DNA from: Calothrix sp. CSU_2_0
Lineage (GTDB): Bacteria; Cyanobacteriota; Cyanobacteriia; Cyanobacteriales; Nostocaceae
Direction: 5' to 3'
NCBI GenBank assembly: GCA_012034595.1
Contig: JAAUPE010000005.1
Span: 1 to 64,000, forward strand
DNA: 64,000 nt
The translations under genes and the position numbers were made by a program. Each line of letters opens with the position of its first letter. The first letter of the stretch is position 1. Positions 48,396-57,573 of this stretch are shown one piece after another. The notes beneath the pieces are model-generated. The model saw only the letters and a program-made list of their open reading frames with translations. It had not been told where the DNA came from and searched no databases.

Positions 48396-49742
48396 ATGCC
48401 GCAGGATATCCCCAACAATAAAAACTTCCGAGGCTGGAACTTTAAAGGTCAAGACCTGACGGGTGCTGATTTTAGTGGTGCGGATATTCGAGGCGCAAAT
48501 TTTACTAACGCTAACCTGACGGGAGCGAATTTTAGCAACGCCAAAGCCGGATTGCAAAAACGGTGGGTGTTTGGGTTAATGGTGGTTGTGTTGCTGTTGG
48601 TCGGATTATCGGGATATTTATCAGCTTTTAATGGCTATTTGATATCGCTTATATTCAGTCCCGAAGTTAACAATCGAATCATAGGCTGGGTTGGTCTAAT
48701 TACAGTATTTGTTTTCATTGTTGTCACAATTCGCCAAGGAATTTCGATCGCTTTTGGATTTGCGATCGCAACCGTAGCCGTAGCCGGAGCCGTAACCGGA
48801 GCCGTAGCCGCAGCCGCAGCCGTAGCCGCAGCCGCAGCCTTCGCCGTAGCCGCTATAATCACCTTATTGAATGCATATATTACTTGGCAAGCAATGAAAG
48901 GCAACCCAAAACAAGCTCCCATCCGCAATTTTGCCGTAGCCTTTGCAGCCATTGGTGGCACGAGCTTTCGCGGAGCAAATCTCACCGATGCCAACTTCAT
49001 GGGTGCAACCCTCAAAAATGCCGATTTCCGTCGATCGAACCTAACCCGTACCTGCTTTAAAAATACGCAAAAACTAGATTTAGCCCGTCCTGGTGAGAGT
49101 TATTTAAAAAATCTAGATTTACAAAAATTGCTCGTCGGTATTATCGATACTAAAAAGACTAAAAACCCAAATAAAAATCAAAATAAAGGCATAAATAAAA
49201 ATTACGATCGCCAAAATTTACGCGGTATCAACCTCCAAAACGCCAACCTCCAAGACTTCAGCTTTATTGCTGCCGATTTGAGCGAAGCAAATTTACAAGA
49301 TGCTGATTTATCCCGCGCCAAATTAGTCCAAACCCAACTCGATCGCACAGATTTGACTGGTGCAACCCTCACGGGAGCATATATCGAAGCTTTGGGTTTG
49401 ACTGCGGACACCAAACTCGATGGGGTACGGTGCGATTTGGTGCATTGGATGACTGGCAGAAAACTAAGCGATGATATCCCCGACTTTTCGGGGATATGCA
49501 AAATTGGAATCCAACATTATATTGCAGACTACTTTTTCAGTGACTCTTCCAAAGATTTAAGTTGCTGTGCCCAATCTTTACCAACTTGGATACTGACATC
49601 AGAACCGAGGTTTCCCGTACTTTCGACTCGAACTTCACCGAAGCCGATCGCATCACGAATAATTTCGGCGCTACTATTATCACCTTGTTGGGCGACAACA
49701 TGGGTCATTTGTAATGGTTCACCCGAATGTTTGGCAATGTAA
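48396..49742 (+). CDS. Membrane pentapeptide-repeat protein with runaway C-terminus
   Basis: A 448-residue ORF. Pentapeptide repeats (ADFSGADIRGANFTNANLTG) cover residues 8-50, then 164-215 (A-x-L-x-x motifs) and 275-330. Three or four hydrophobic segments lie between residues 58 and 180. One is an Ala/Val tract from a GTAGCC/GCAGCC hexamer repeat (48772-48852). The final 85 residues start in a REP-like palindrome (49474-49497) and run antisense through the 3' end of the LytR gene, so the original C-terminus appears lost. Pentapeptide proteins form right-handed helices; the function here is unknown. Confidence 0.75.
   Translation: MPQDIPNNKNFRGWNFKGQDLTGADFSGADIRGANFTNANLTGANFSNAKAGLQKRWVFGLMVVVLLLVGLSGYLSAFNGYLISLIFSPEVNNRIIGWVGLITVFVFIVVTIRQGISIAFGFAIATVAVAGAVTGAVAAAAAVAAAAAFAVAAIITLLNAYITWQAMKGNPKQAPIRNFAVAFAAIGGTSFRGANLTDANFMGATLKNADFRRSNLTRTCFKNTQKLDLARPGESYLKNLDLQKLLVGIIDTKKTKNPNKNQNKGINKNYDRQNLRGINLQNANLQDFSFIAADLSEANLQDADLSRAKLVQTQLDRTDLTGATLTGAYIEALGLTADTKLDGVRCDLVHWMTGRKLSDDIPDFSGICKIGIQHYIADYFFSDSSKDLSCCAQSLPTWILTSEPRFPVLSTRTSPKPIASRIISALLLSPCWATTWVICNGSPECLAM
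48772..48852 (+). repeat. Hexanucleotide repeat (GTAGCC/GCAGCC) inside a coding region
   Basis: About 13 units of GYAGCC with variants encode an Ala/Val-rich membrane segment of the pentapeptide protein. Copy number could vary in frame. Confidence 0.85.
49474..49497. repeat. REP-like perfect palindrome at convergent gene ends
   Basis: ATATCCCCGA-CTTT-TCGGGGATAT, a 10-bp perfect stem with a 4-base loop, lies inside the pentapeptide ORF and 32 bp downstream of the LytR stop. It shares ATCCCCGACTTTTC with the repeat upstream of the RAYT gene. Confidence 0.88.
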
Positions 49743-50968
49743 ACGTTACGATAACCAGCCTTTTCTAAGGTTCTGATTAAGGGTTGAAGATTGGTTTTTT
49801 CATCACCAGTGCTATCTTGAACGGCAATACGTAGGGAAGTACTTTCTTGGTTATTTGCCTGAGCATTTGTTTGAGAATTTGTTTGTAAGTTAAAATGCTG
49901 TGCCATTGTTTTGGCAATGCGGTTTTTGTTGGGTATCCAATAACTCGCATCAAATTCATTCTTCTCGCTAAATCTACCGGGAACCATTAATTGGAGGATG
50001 TTTGAGCGGTTGGTACGTGCCCCATATCCAGCTAATGCTAATAATTCTTCGACTGTAAGGTTGGTATCAATATGTTCTTTAACGACATTTAATATATCTG
50101 GTAAGCGCGTTAGAGTTGCGGGGTTAAGAGTTTGATCCATTAATGCCCGCATGACCATTTGTTGACGCTGAATGCGACCAATATCACCATTTTCATCATG
50201 ACGATAGCGTAACAGTTGCAAAGCTTTGTTACCGTCGAGATGTTGCTGACCCTTTTTCAGGTTAATGTAAAGATGTTGGGAATCATCTTGATATTTTAAG
50301 TCTTTGGGAACGTAAACGTTGACCCCTCCCAATGCGTCGATGAGTTTGCCAACACCTAAGACGTTGATGCGAATGTAGCGGTCAATTCCCACACCATCCA
50401 GCAAATTGCTAACTGTTTTAGCTGTTAAAGCTGGTCCACCATGAACATTAGCAGAGTTAATCTTTTTCACCCCATGTCCTTCGACTTCAACGCGGGAATC
50501 GCGGGGAATCGACAACATTTTTAAATTTTTCTTTTCCGGATCGAACCGAATTAGTAGCATGACATCGGCAAGACCATCGAAGGAATTGACTTGAGGGAGG
50601 TAGCGGAGACCTTTTACTTCGGCGGGGGGATTTTGGACATCGGGAGGAAGTACACTCATCCCCATGACCAGGATGTTGACGGGACGGGTTAATTCAGAAA
50701 AGCGTAACCCACTTCCAGATATGCGATCGCCATCAAAAACTGCCGCTTCAGAAGGACTGAGGTTTGCTTGCATCAGTGGAGTGCTGCTCAAAGAAACAGC
50801 CAGAAGTGCCCCTGCTGTTGCTGATACCATTGCAATACCGCTCATTCCCACCCAAAACCACAGCCAACGACCTGATTTAGTGGCGATTTTTTTGTCATTT
50901 GGGGTTGAAGTGTCGCTTGAATGATTTTCTTCTGCCGAAGTTCTTTGAATGGTCACTGACTTCCTCAC
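49529..50968 (-). CDS. LytR-CpsA-Psr (LCP) family glycopolymer transferase
   Basis: A 479-residue membrane-anchored enzyme. One N-terminal helix (WFWVGMSGIAMVSATAGALL) is near residues 33-52. The LCP catalytic domain spans about residues 90-340 with the phosphate-binding arginines in LSIPRDSRVEV and LRYRHDENGDIGRIQRQQ. A LytR_C domain follows near 370-460 (LRIAVQDSTGDEKTNLQPLI). LCP proteins move lipid-linked polymers onto peptidoglycan or related acceptors, so this may be the last step for the nearby exopolysaccharide locus, although it is on its own promoter. Its 3' end overlaps the pentapeptide ORF by 214 bp. Confidence 0.9.
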   Translation of the reverse strand: MRKSVTIQRTSAEENHSSDTSTPNDKKIATKSGRWLWFWVGMSGIAMVSATAGALLAVSLSSTPLMQANLSPSEAAVFDGDRISGSGLRFSELTRPVNILVMGMSVLPPDVQNPPAEVKGLRYLPQVNSFDGLADVMLLIRFDPEKKNLKMLSIPRDSRVEVEGHGVKKINSANVHGGPALTAKTVSNLLDGVGIDRYIRINVLGVGKLIDALGGVNVYVPKDLKYQDDSQHLYINLKKGQQHLDGNKALQLLRYRHDENGDIGRIQRQQMVMRALMDQTLNPATLTRLPDILNVVKEHIDTNLTVEELLALAGYGARTNRSNILQLMVPGRFSEKNEFDASYWIPNKNRIAKTMAQHFNLQTNSQTNAQANNQESTSLRIAVQDSTGDEKTNLQPLIRTLEKAGYRNVYIAKHSGEPLQMTHVVAQQGDNSSAEIIRDAIGFGEVRVESTGNLGSDVSIQVGKDWAQQLKSLEESLKK

Positions 50969-51254
50969 ACTTTGGAATAAATAGTACTCGCCGAGTTTGA
51001 TTTGAACACCCAGATGTTTTGTGTAACAATAACTAATTTTTAGATTATTAATGCTAAATTTTCTACTTTAGTGCTAACCAAAATACTTATAACAGTATTT
51101 CTCCTATTTTTTCTGTTCTTTGTTCAGCAAATCCGGAGATGTTTCCTTGCAGTATGGCAAGATTTTATTCAATTTGCATCGACTTTATCAGCATATACTG
51201 AGACAAAATTGGGTAAATAAGTGTAAACACTGAAGTATATAACGTGTTTATTAA

Positions 51255-51701
51255 TTAAGAAGTATATTTACGTATTACCCGTTCGGCAAAGCGGCTGAAT
51301 CCAGGCAAACGTTGTTTTTTACCTCGGACAGCATTAAGAATTAACCAAACGCTGACTAGAAAGTACCCCGAAGTCAGAAAGGTATTAAGAATTTGTAGAC
51401 GCAACGTCAAAAAATCTGAGGTTTGCTCTGCCCCGGTTGCGAGCATCAGGTATCCGAGTATCCAAGCGAGCGCTAGGGTTATAGACAGCCGACTTGTCAT
51501 TAGTTGTTCCCGTGTTCCCTGACGGGTATATAAAGTCCATAGTGAAGGGAAAAAACCGACGACGGGAATCATATACAGGATTAATTGTAAAGTGGATGTG
51601 TTGTCCCTGTTTTTAGGGGCTTGGGTAATTAACTTTTCAGCAATTGAGTCTTGGTTATCTTGATTTAGGTCGAAATTTTCAGGCATTTTTGGATTTTTCA
51701 T
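51255..51701 (-). CDS. Small conserved membrane protein
   Basis: A 148-residue protein with a soluble N-terminal 35 residues and three predicted helices (LQLILYMIPVVGFFPSLWTL, ITLALAWILGYLMLATGAEQ, FLTSGYFLVSVWLILNAV), ending in a basic tail. I do not recognise a named family. It lies 286 bp upstream of and co-directional with the LytR gene, so a shared role in the envelope is possible but unproven. Confidence 0.65.
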   Translation of the reverse strand: MKNPKMPENFDLNQDNQDSIAEKLITQAPKNRDNTSTLQLILYMIPVVGFFPSLWTLYTRQGTREQLMTSRLSITLALAWILGYLMLATGAEQTSDFLTLRLQILNTFLTSGYFLVSVWLILNAVRGKKQRLPGFSRFAERVIRKYTS

Positions 51702-52025
51702 GTTTTTTTGTTAGCTGAAACTTAAAAATTGCCTCTCACTTCCGCTTCGCTGTAAGTGATGAGATGTACTTGCGCGTCTACCCATAGGGTATTTTTAGTG
51801 AGGCGAGAGAGGATAATTTTAATGTTTTGTGGCATAACCATAACAATTAAAATTGTTATCGAGCAATAAGCAAAATATTCTATAATTTCAACAGGTGCGG
51901 CAGGACATTCCGTATCTTTAATAAAGCTCATCGCCTCCTAAGCAATAGCTGGATTGGGTGAGAAGCCTACACCATACCTTAATCGGTCGGTGTGGGAGAT
52001 GTCACTTGTATCCCGTAATCGGCAG

Positions 52026-53219
52026 ATGCAGACACGCAAGCTCCTCGACTGGTGGCAAAAACTAACACCGTTAGCGCGATTTCTCGCGATCGCGCTGTTA
52101 GCTCCCTTGCTCGTTTTAAATGGATGGGCGATTTCGGCAATTTTTGATTATTTCCACTCATTGATTGTCATTTTAGTTGGAGCATCAGTGCTAGCGTTTC
52201 TGCTTAACTATCCTGTAAGTTGGATGGAACGGCACGGTGCTAAACGCGAACCAGTAGCCATACTAGTGTTTTTACTAGCTTTGTCCATTCTATTGGCATT
52301 AGGTGTAACACTGTTTCCCCTGGCACTGACACAAGCACAACAATTAGTAGCACGGATTCCCGAATTGATCGATTCTGGGCGATCGCAATTGATGATCTTA
52401 AACGAAAAAGCTGATACTTTTGGGTTACCCATTAACCTGGATGCTTTGCTGGTTCAAATTAACGATCGCGTCAAAGGTCAATTGCAGGCTATAGCGGGAC
52501 AAGTCCTAAATTTAGCTGTAATCACTGTTACTAGTTTGTTAGATATTCTGCTCACTATGGTGCTAACTTTTTACTTGTTGCAGCATGGTGATGAACTTTG
52601 GCAAAGTATTGTTGATTGGCTACCGACGAAATTTCGCGAACCGTTCTCACAGACGCTTCGCATGAGTTTTCAAAATTTCTTCATCACCCAGCTAATTATT
52701 TCCACCTGCATGGCTTCGGCTTTGATTCCGACGTTTTTATGGCTGAAGGTGCCGTTTGGGCTGTTATTTGGCTTGACGATAGGGCTGATGGCACTTATTC
52801 CCTATGGTGGTTCGGTGGGTATTGCGATGACAACATCGTTGGTAGCACTGCAAGATTTCTCGATGGGGGGAAGGGTTCTAATTGCAGCTGTAATTGTTCA
52901 ACAAATTCTCGAAAACTTGATTGCACCCCGGATTTTGGGTAGTTTTACAGGTTTAAATCCGGTTTGGCTGCTAATTTCGGTTCTAACTGGAGCGAGAATT
53001 GGCGGGCTTTTGGGGGTCATTTTGGCTGTTCCCACTGCTGTGGTGATCAAAACTGCCTTAAGTGCCCTAAGAGGGGCTTCTGGTGGCGAAGTAGATGCAA
53101 GTGAGAGTGTTGTGATATCGGAGGTAGCTGCACCTGGTAGCGATGAATCACCACCTGCTCAAATCCCAAATCCTCAAGTTAATCCTTCTACGACTGGACT
53201 TCCGCAATTGAACCCATAA
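52026..53219 (+). CDS. AI-2E family transporter (PerM-like permease)
   Basis: I prefer ATG 52026 (MQTRKLLDWWQKLTPLARFL), which matches how I remember cyanobacterial homologues beginning; the ORF track uses a TTG at 51954. The roughly 397-residue protein has about eight membrane helices and the family's PYGGSVGIAM and IVQQILENLIAPRILGSFTG segments near residues 265-310. AI-2E family members include the AI-2 exporter TqsA and Na+/H+ antiporters, so the substrate is open. The C-terminal 50 residues are Pro/Ser-rich. Its end overlaps the convergent serpin gene by 32 bp. Confidence 0.86.
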   Translation: MQTRKLLDWWQKLTPLARFLAIALLAPLLVLNGWAISAIFDYFHSLIVILVGASVLAFLLNYPVSWMERHGAKREPVAILVFLLALSILLALGVTLFPLALTQAQQLVARIPELIDSGRSQLMILNEKADTFGLPINLDALLVQINDRVKGQLQAIAGQVLNLAVITVTSLLDILLTMVLTFYLLQHGDELWQSIVDWLPTKFREPFSQTLRMSFQNFFITQLIISTCMASALIPTFLWLKVPFGLLFGLTIGLMALIPYGGSVGIAMTTSLVALQDFSMGGRVLIAAVIVQQILENLIAPRILGSFTGLNPVWLLISVLTGARIGGLLGVILAVPTAVVIKTALSALRGASGGEVDASESVVISEVAAPGSDESPPAQIPNPQVNPSTTGLPQLNP

Positions 53220-54519
53220 ATAAAATGCTGCCTGTTTGATTGTCGCGAATACAAGCAAAAAATGGGCGATCGACTATCATTTCAAATGGTTTAATTGTTG
53301 GTTCAAATGCGGATGTCAATACCATTTCGACGGAAGTGGCTGCTGCTGCTTCCGTTCCTTCTTCATTAACTTCTACGAAGGTTTTATGCTTTATCTGGCT
53401 GATGGCAAAGTTTTTACCCATCCCGGAAAAGTCAGCTTTATTACTAAATGCTTCACCCATACCCAAGGCTTTTAAGGTATCGTTCAATGTTAGCTCATAA
53501 TCCATTTGGAAACGGGGTAAGCGAATCGAACCTTGACGTTTACTAAATTGTGTCATCCATTTGTCCCAATTTTCGGCGGTTAATGTTGGGTAAAATGTGG
53601 TCAAGTTAGAATTTTTTGATGGTAGAAATACATAAAGGCTAATTCTGCCATTTTTCCCATAGGGTAAGCTAACTGCCTGAAAGTTTGGGTTTTCTAAGTA
53701 CTTGTAATCGCCATTTTGCGACATCATCGGATGTGGTTTTTCCTGACCTGATGCCGTAAAAAAGGGGTATTCTTTTGTCAGACTTTTGTCAAATTGCTCC
53801 GTCCAATTACCTTTAAAGTAGATGGCGTTAATTAGGAGTAAAACTTGGTCGGGACTGAGTTGTTGGACTATTTTATCAATTTTACCATTGGTATTTTCTT
53901 TGACCCAACTATTAATGATATTGGGTGCGGTGGCATCATTGAAATTTAAATTTGTGACTTTGGCTTGATAAAATTCACGATTTCGCTGGAGAAAATCGGG
54001 ATTAAATGTAGTATCTTGATTTGCCCAGAGGGAATTTGCGATCGCGAGTCGTACTTGAGGATCGGGATTTTCCAGAAGTCCTTTTAAAGCTGCATTCGCG
54101 GAGTTAATTTGTTGCAGGCTTAATCCCTGTAATTCTAGCGTATGTGCGATCGCTTGTTGTGTCGAACCATTCGCACCGTTATAAGTCATGGCTAGAGCCA
54201 TTGTCACACTTGATGGCGAAACAAATACATTGGTATGACTATCTTTTTTCAAAATCTCTGAAAAAAGCTTGAAAGCAAACTTAGTATTTGCATTAACAAC
54301 TTTTGGATCGGGTTTTGCGGTTGAATTGGACATGGGGGATTCGGTACGAGGTTGACGCGACTCAGCTACAGCCCTATTATCACCATTAATTGCCGCCGAA
54401 CATCCAAACATCCCCATCAGAACTACACCTGCTGCTGCAAGTGCGTATCTTCTCCCCAAACGTACACCATAACGTCGTTGTAAAAAAATTTCGCGAGCAT
54501 TAGTCTTGTTTTGTTTCAT
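53188..54519 (-). CDS. Lipoprotein serpin (serine protease inhibitor)
   Basis: A 443-residue serpin. The N-terminal lipobox AAGVVLMGMFGCSA gives a lipid-anchored Cys near residue 40 after a 30-residue basic extension. The serpin fold begins at NTKFAFKLFSEILKK, with NAIYFKGNWTEQFDK in strand 3A. The reactive-loop hinge EEGTEAAAAT has the small residues (P15 Gly, P14 Thr, P12-P9 Ala) typical of inhibitory serpins. The loop VEMVLTSAFEP suggests P1-P1' near Thr-Ser. The C-terminal PFEMIVDRPFFACIRD is the family signature. It probably protects the envelope from external or own proteases. Confidence 0.93.
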   Translation of the reverse strand: MKQNKTNAREIFLQRRYGVRLGRRYALAAAGVVLMGMFGCSAAINGDNRAVAESRQPRTESPMSNSTAKPDPKVVNANTKFAFKLFSEILKKDSHTNVFVSPSSVTMALAMTYNGANGSTQQAIAHTLELQGLSLQQINSANAALKGLLENPDPQVRLAIANSLWANQDTTFNPDFLQRNREFYQAKVTNLNFNDATAPNIINSWVKENTNGKIDKIVQQLSPDQVLLLINAIYFKGNWTEQFDKSLTKEYPFFTASGQEKPHPMMSQNGDYKYLENPNFQAVSLPYGKNGRISLYVFLPSKNSNLTTFYPTLTAENWDKWMTQFSKRQGSIRLPRFQMDYELTLNDTLKALGMGEAFSNKADFSGMGKNFAISQIKHKTFVEVNEEGTEAAAATSVEMVLTSAFEPTIKPFEMIVDRPFFACIRDNQTGSILFMGSIAEVQS

Positions 54520-54926
54520 CCTCTCACCCTTATTTTCACCCTTTGGCTATCTTTCGCAAAGTACATCAGTCTGCATAACGGGAATTATTCTCGGAAGCGA
54601 CTCACCGTCTTTGCTTCTGACTATGACATCCAAAGTAGCTTTGTGATTAGGTGGTTACAGTTTTAGCAACGGTTCTTTTAATCTTTCTGCAACAAATATT
54701 TGAGGGTTAATAACTGTCTGAATATCTGAGATTTTTCAAAGTGCTTGAGGATATTATTTCCGCAACCGTATTAGTACGTAATTATAACTGTTTGAATTTA
54801 TGAGATTTTCTATTTAAATTCAGACAGCTTTACTGTTAGTTGGGGTTGTTTTTGGGGAACTTTATGTTTATCAGTTGATGATTGAAAAGTGTCCTTAAAT
54901 AAAGACTTTGGAGGTGCGATCGCGCT
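54520..54926. other. Divergent spacer between serpin and SpoIIE-type phosphatase genes
   Basis: A 407-bp AT-rich spacer with no ORF or clear promoter. A good ribosome site (TTTGGAGG) and a HIP1 site precede the phosphatase ATG. Confidence 0.5.
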
Positions 54927-56810
54927 ATGAAATTACGACAAAAGATTTTATTAATTGTCAATGCAACATTGGCAGGTTTGATTGGGGTTCTTTATTTTGC
55001 ATCGTCGGGAATCTTGATGGGGAGTATCCGTAAAGCTGAAGAGAACGAAGCACAACAAACTGTTAAAGGTGTGCAAAATCTTTTAGCGCAAAATCAGGAA
55101 AGTTTTCGCGACAGATATGCAGATTGGTCAGCTTGGGATGATACTTATGAGTTTATTCAAAATAAAAATCAGGAATATATTAAAACTAATCTGATACCAA
55201 AACAGTTGACGATTTTAAAATCAAATTATATGGCTTATGTCAATCTATCTGGAGAGATAATTTATACGACTGGGTACGATGAGAAGCTGAAAACTGTTTT
55301 AGCGATTCCACCAGAATTAAGTTCACGGATTACCAATAGAGAAGATTTATTATTGAAGCGACCTGATACTACTACAAAGCATACAGGTATTATGTTATTG
55401 TCAACAGGTCCAATATGGATAACTTCCCATCCTATTGTCACGAGTGATGGTGAAGGATCGGTACGAGGTTCTCTGATTATCGGACGAAGAATTGACAAAA
55501 ATACGATTGAGCAGCTTTCTAAGTTAGCACGTTTACCGCTTCAACTTCATCAATTTGATGATAAACAATTACCTACGAAAATTCAAAGTATTCGGACTGC
55601 ACTTTCCCAGCAGAAAAATATTGCTGTTCAACCTTTAAGTGAAGAGAAGTTAGCAGGATATTTGTTAATTAATGATATCGATGGCAAACCTGGACTGATT
55701 TTAGAAGTCAATATTCCTAGAACTACTTATCAACAAGGAAAAGCTAGTTTAAATTACTTAATTATCAGTTTAATTTTAGCTGGGTTAGTATTTGATATAG
55801 TTGTATTATTTTTGCTCGAACGTTCGATTTTATCACGAATGGCAATGCTGGTTACTGGTGTGACTCAAGTTCGCGATACCAACGATTTAAAACTACGTTT
55901 GTCGATTGGGGGTAATGATGAAATGTCCAATTTGACGGCAAACATTAACGAAATGCTCAATGCGATCACACATTCGGATCAACAGCAAAAGCAAGCGCTG
56001 GCAAAGCTTGCGGATGCGAATACGGAAATTCAAACATTGAATGGAAAGCTCAAATCTGATAATTTACGAATGGGTGCAGAGTTGGAAGTTACTCGCGAGC
56101 TTCAACAGAAAATATTACCAAAACCGGAGGAACTCGAACAAGTTTCTGATTTAGATATTGCTGGTTTTATGGAACCTGCATCTGAAGTTGGTGGTGATTA
56201 TTATGATGTTTTACAAAGTAATGAACGAACTCTGATTAGTATTGGAGATGTGACTGGGCATGGGTTAGAAAGTGGTATTTTGATGGTGATGACGCAAACC
56301 GCAGTTCGCACATTATTAGCAGCAAATATTACTAATTATCATTTATTTTTGAATTTGATTAATCAAGTAATTTTTGAGAATGTGCAACGGATGAATTCCG
56401 ATAAAACTCTCACCTTAGCTTTACTCGATTACAAAGCTGGAAAAATTACCCTAACTGGACAGCATGAGGAGATGATTGTTGTGCGTGCAGATGGGGAAAT
56501 TGAGTGTATTAGTACAATCGATTTGGGTTTTCCGGTGGGTTTGGAACCCGATATTAGCGAATATATTGCCCAAACAGAAGTAGAGTTATTTGCTGGTGAT
56601 GGTGTGGTACTTTACACCGACGGTTTAACAGAAGCAGAAGACAAAGACCTAAATCAATATGGTAGCGATCGCTTATGTGAAGTCTTAAAGCATAATTGGC
56701 ATCATAGCGCTCATGAAATTCAACAAGCTGTGATCGAAGATTTGCGATCGCATTTAGGAGAGATTCCCTTTGAGGATGATGTCACAATATTGGTGATGAA
56801 GCAGAGGTAG
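54927..56810 (+). CDS. CHASE4-HAMP-SpoIIE (PP2C) sensor phosphatase
   Basis: A 627-residue transmembrane protein. Helix 1 lies near residues 6-30. A CHASE4-type extracytoplasmic sensor follows with the signature DRYADWSAWDDTYEFIQNKN near residue 63. Helix 2 is near 275-297 and HAMP near 298-350. After a coiled coil the PPM/SpoIIE phosphatase begins with ELQQKILPKPEELEQVSDLD and has metal-binding Asp in EVGGDYYDVL, GDVTGHG and the final EDDVTILVMKQ. It should dephosphorylate a serine on an anti-sigma-antagonist-like partner in response to an external signal. The partner is not encoded nearby. Confidence 0.92.
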   Translation: MKLRQKILLIVNATLAGLIGVLYFASSGILMGSIRKAEENEAQQTVKGVQNLLAQNQESFRDRYADWSAWDDTYEFIQNKNQEYIKTNLIPKQLTILKSNYMAYVNLSGEIIYTTGYDEKLKTVLAIPPELSSRITNREDLLLKRPDTTTKHTGIMLLSTGPIWITSHPIVTSDGEGSVRGSLIIGRRIDKNTIEQLSKLARLPLQLHQFDDKQLPTKIQSIRTALSQQKNIAVQPLSEEKLAGYLLINDIDGKPGLILEVNIPRTTYQQGKASLNYLIISLILAGLVFDIVVLFLLERSILSRMAMLVTGVTQVRDTNDLKLRLSIGGNDEMSNLTANINEMLNAITHSDQQQKQALAKLADANTEIQTLNGKLKSDNLRMGAELEVTRELQQKILPKPEELEQVSDLDIAGFMEPASEVGGDYYDVLQSNERTLISIGDVTGHGLESGILMVMTQTAVRTLLAANITNYHLFLNLINQVIFENVQRMNSDKTLTLALLDYKAGKITLTGQHEEMIVVRADGEIECISTIDLGFPVGLEPDISEYIAQTEVELFAGDGVVLYTDGLTEAEDKDLNQYGSDRLCEVLKHNWHHSAHEIQQAVIEDLRSHLGEIPFEDDVTILVMKQR

Positions 56811-56951
56811 AAAAGTCTGCTTTGGTAACAATACTTAACAAAAATAGAATATACTGATTTAATCAAAAATTTTCTATTTTTGCTACTTTTGCTAAATAAT
56901 TAATGCGAAAGTTGACATTAATTTTTATTTCACCGATTTGAAGAGAGAGTA

Positions 56952-57428
56952 ATGGGTACTAAATTAACCGAAGTTTTAGAACCGATCGCAGCGTGGTTTC
57001 GCAGTTTAAATGTTCCCGAACCGATTGTACATTGGGGACATCCGGCAATGATGGGAATTGTGATTTTTGTTTTGGGTAGCTATGTTGCTTATGCTGGTTG
57101 GCAGGGAAGATTAGCTGAAGATAAGGAAGTTGCTGTTAAAAGTCGTAGTGACCACCGCAAGCTTGCGCCTTTGATGTTTACTTTTATGGCGTTGGGTTAT
57201 ACTGGTGGTCTGCTCTCTTTGGTCATGCAGAAGCAACCGATTATGGAGAGTCCACATTTTTGGACTGGTTCGAGTGTTTTGGTGTTACTAGCAATTAATA
57301 GTGCGATTTCCAAAGCTTTTGTGGGATATCCTAGTTTGCGAAATCTTCATGCTTATCTGGGAAGTACGGCATTTTTAGTCTTGATTGTACATGCTGTACT
57401 TGGATTTAAACTGGGTACGAGTATTTAG
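56952..57428 (+). CDS. DUF4079 family membrane protein (second copy)
   Basis: A 158-residue paralogue of the protein at 7420-7884. It shares the W-x-HPAMMGIVIFVLGSYVAYAG start, a charged loop (AVKSRSDHRKLAPLMFTFMA) and four helices. An N-terminal segment of about 27 residues is extra. The function is unknown. It has its own intrinsic terminator-like hairpin (57529-57560) before comEC. Confidence 0.82.
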   Translation: MGTKLTEVLEPIAAWFRSLNVPEPIVHWGHPAMMGIVIFVLGSYVAYAGWQGRLAEDKEVAVKSRSDHRKLAPLMFTFMALGYTGGLLSLVMQKQPIMESPHFWTGSSVLVLLAINSAISKAFVGYPSLRNLHAYLGSTAFLVLIVHAVLGFKLGTSI

Positions 57429-57528
57429 GTTGAATATATTTATGTTTAACACTAAAAGCATAGCGAATTTTCCATCTCATCATATTTACCATTGAAAAGA
57501 AAGAGGATAATTTTGAGATTATAAAGAG

Positions 57529-57560
57529 TAAGCTTGCTAATGCAGGCTTATTATTTTATC
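57529..57560 (+). terminator. Intrinsic terminator-like hairpin after the DUF4079 gene
   Basis: TAAGCTTGC-TAAT-GCAGGCTTA (one G-T pair in a 9-bp stem) followed by TTATTTTAT, about 100 bp after the stop. Confidence 0.6.
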
Positions 57561-57573
57561 TATAAAAAGTCGC

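Noticed and set aside
48635-49015. Reverse-strand 126-codon ORF rich in Ala/Thr
   Set aside because: It is the antisense of the GYAGCC repeat and pentapeptide codons.
49202-49501. Reverse-strand 99-codon ORF
   Set aside because: It is the antisense of pentapeptide repeats, which commonly leave the opposite frame open.
51722-51931. Reverse-strand 69-codon ORF between the small membrane protein and the AI-2E gene
   Set aside because: No recognisable motif and no supporting start site; it could be a remnant, but I cannot support it.
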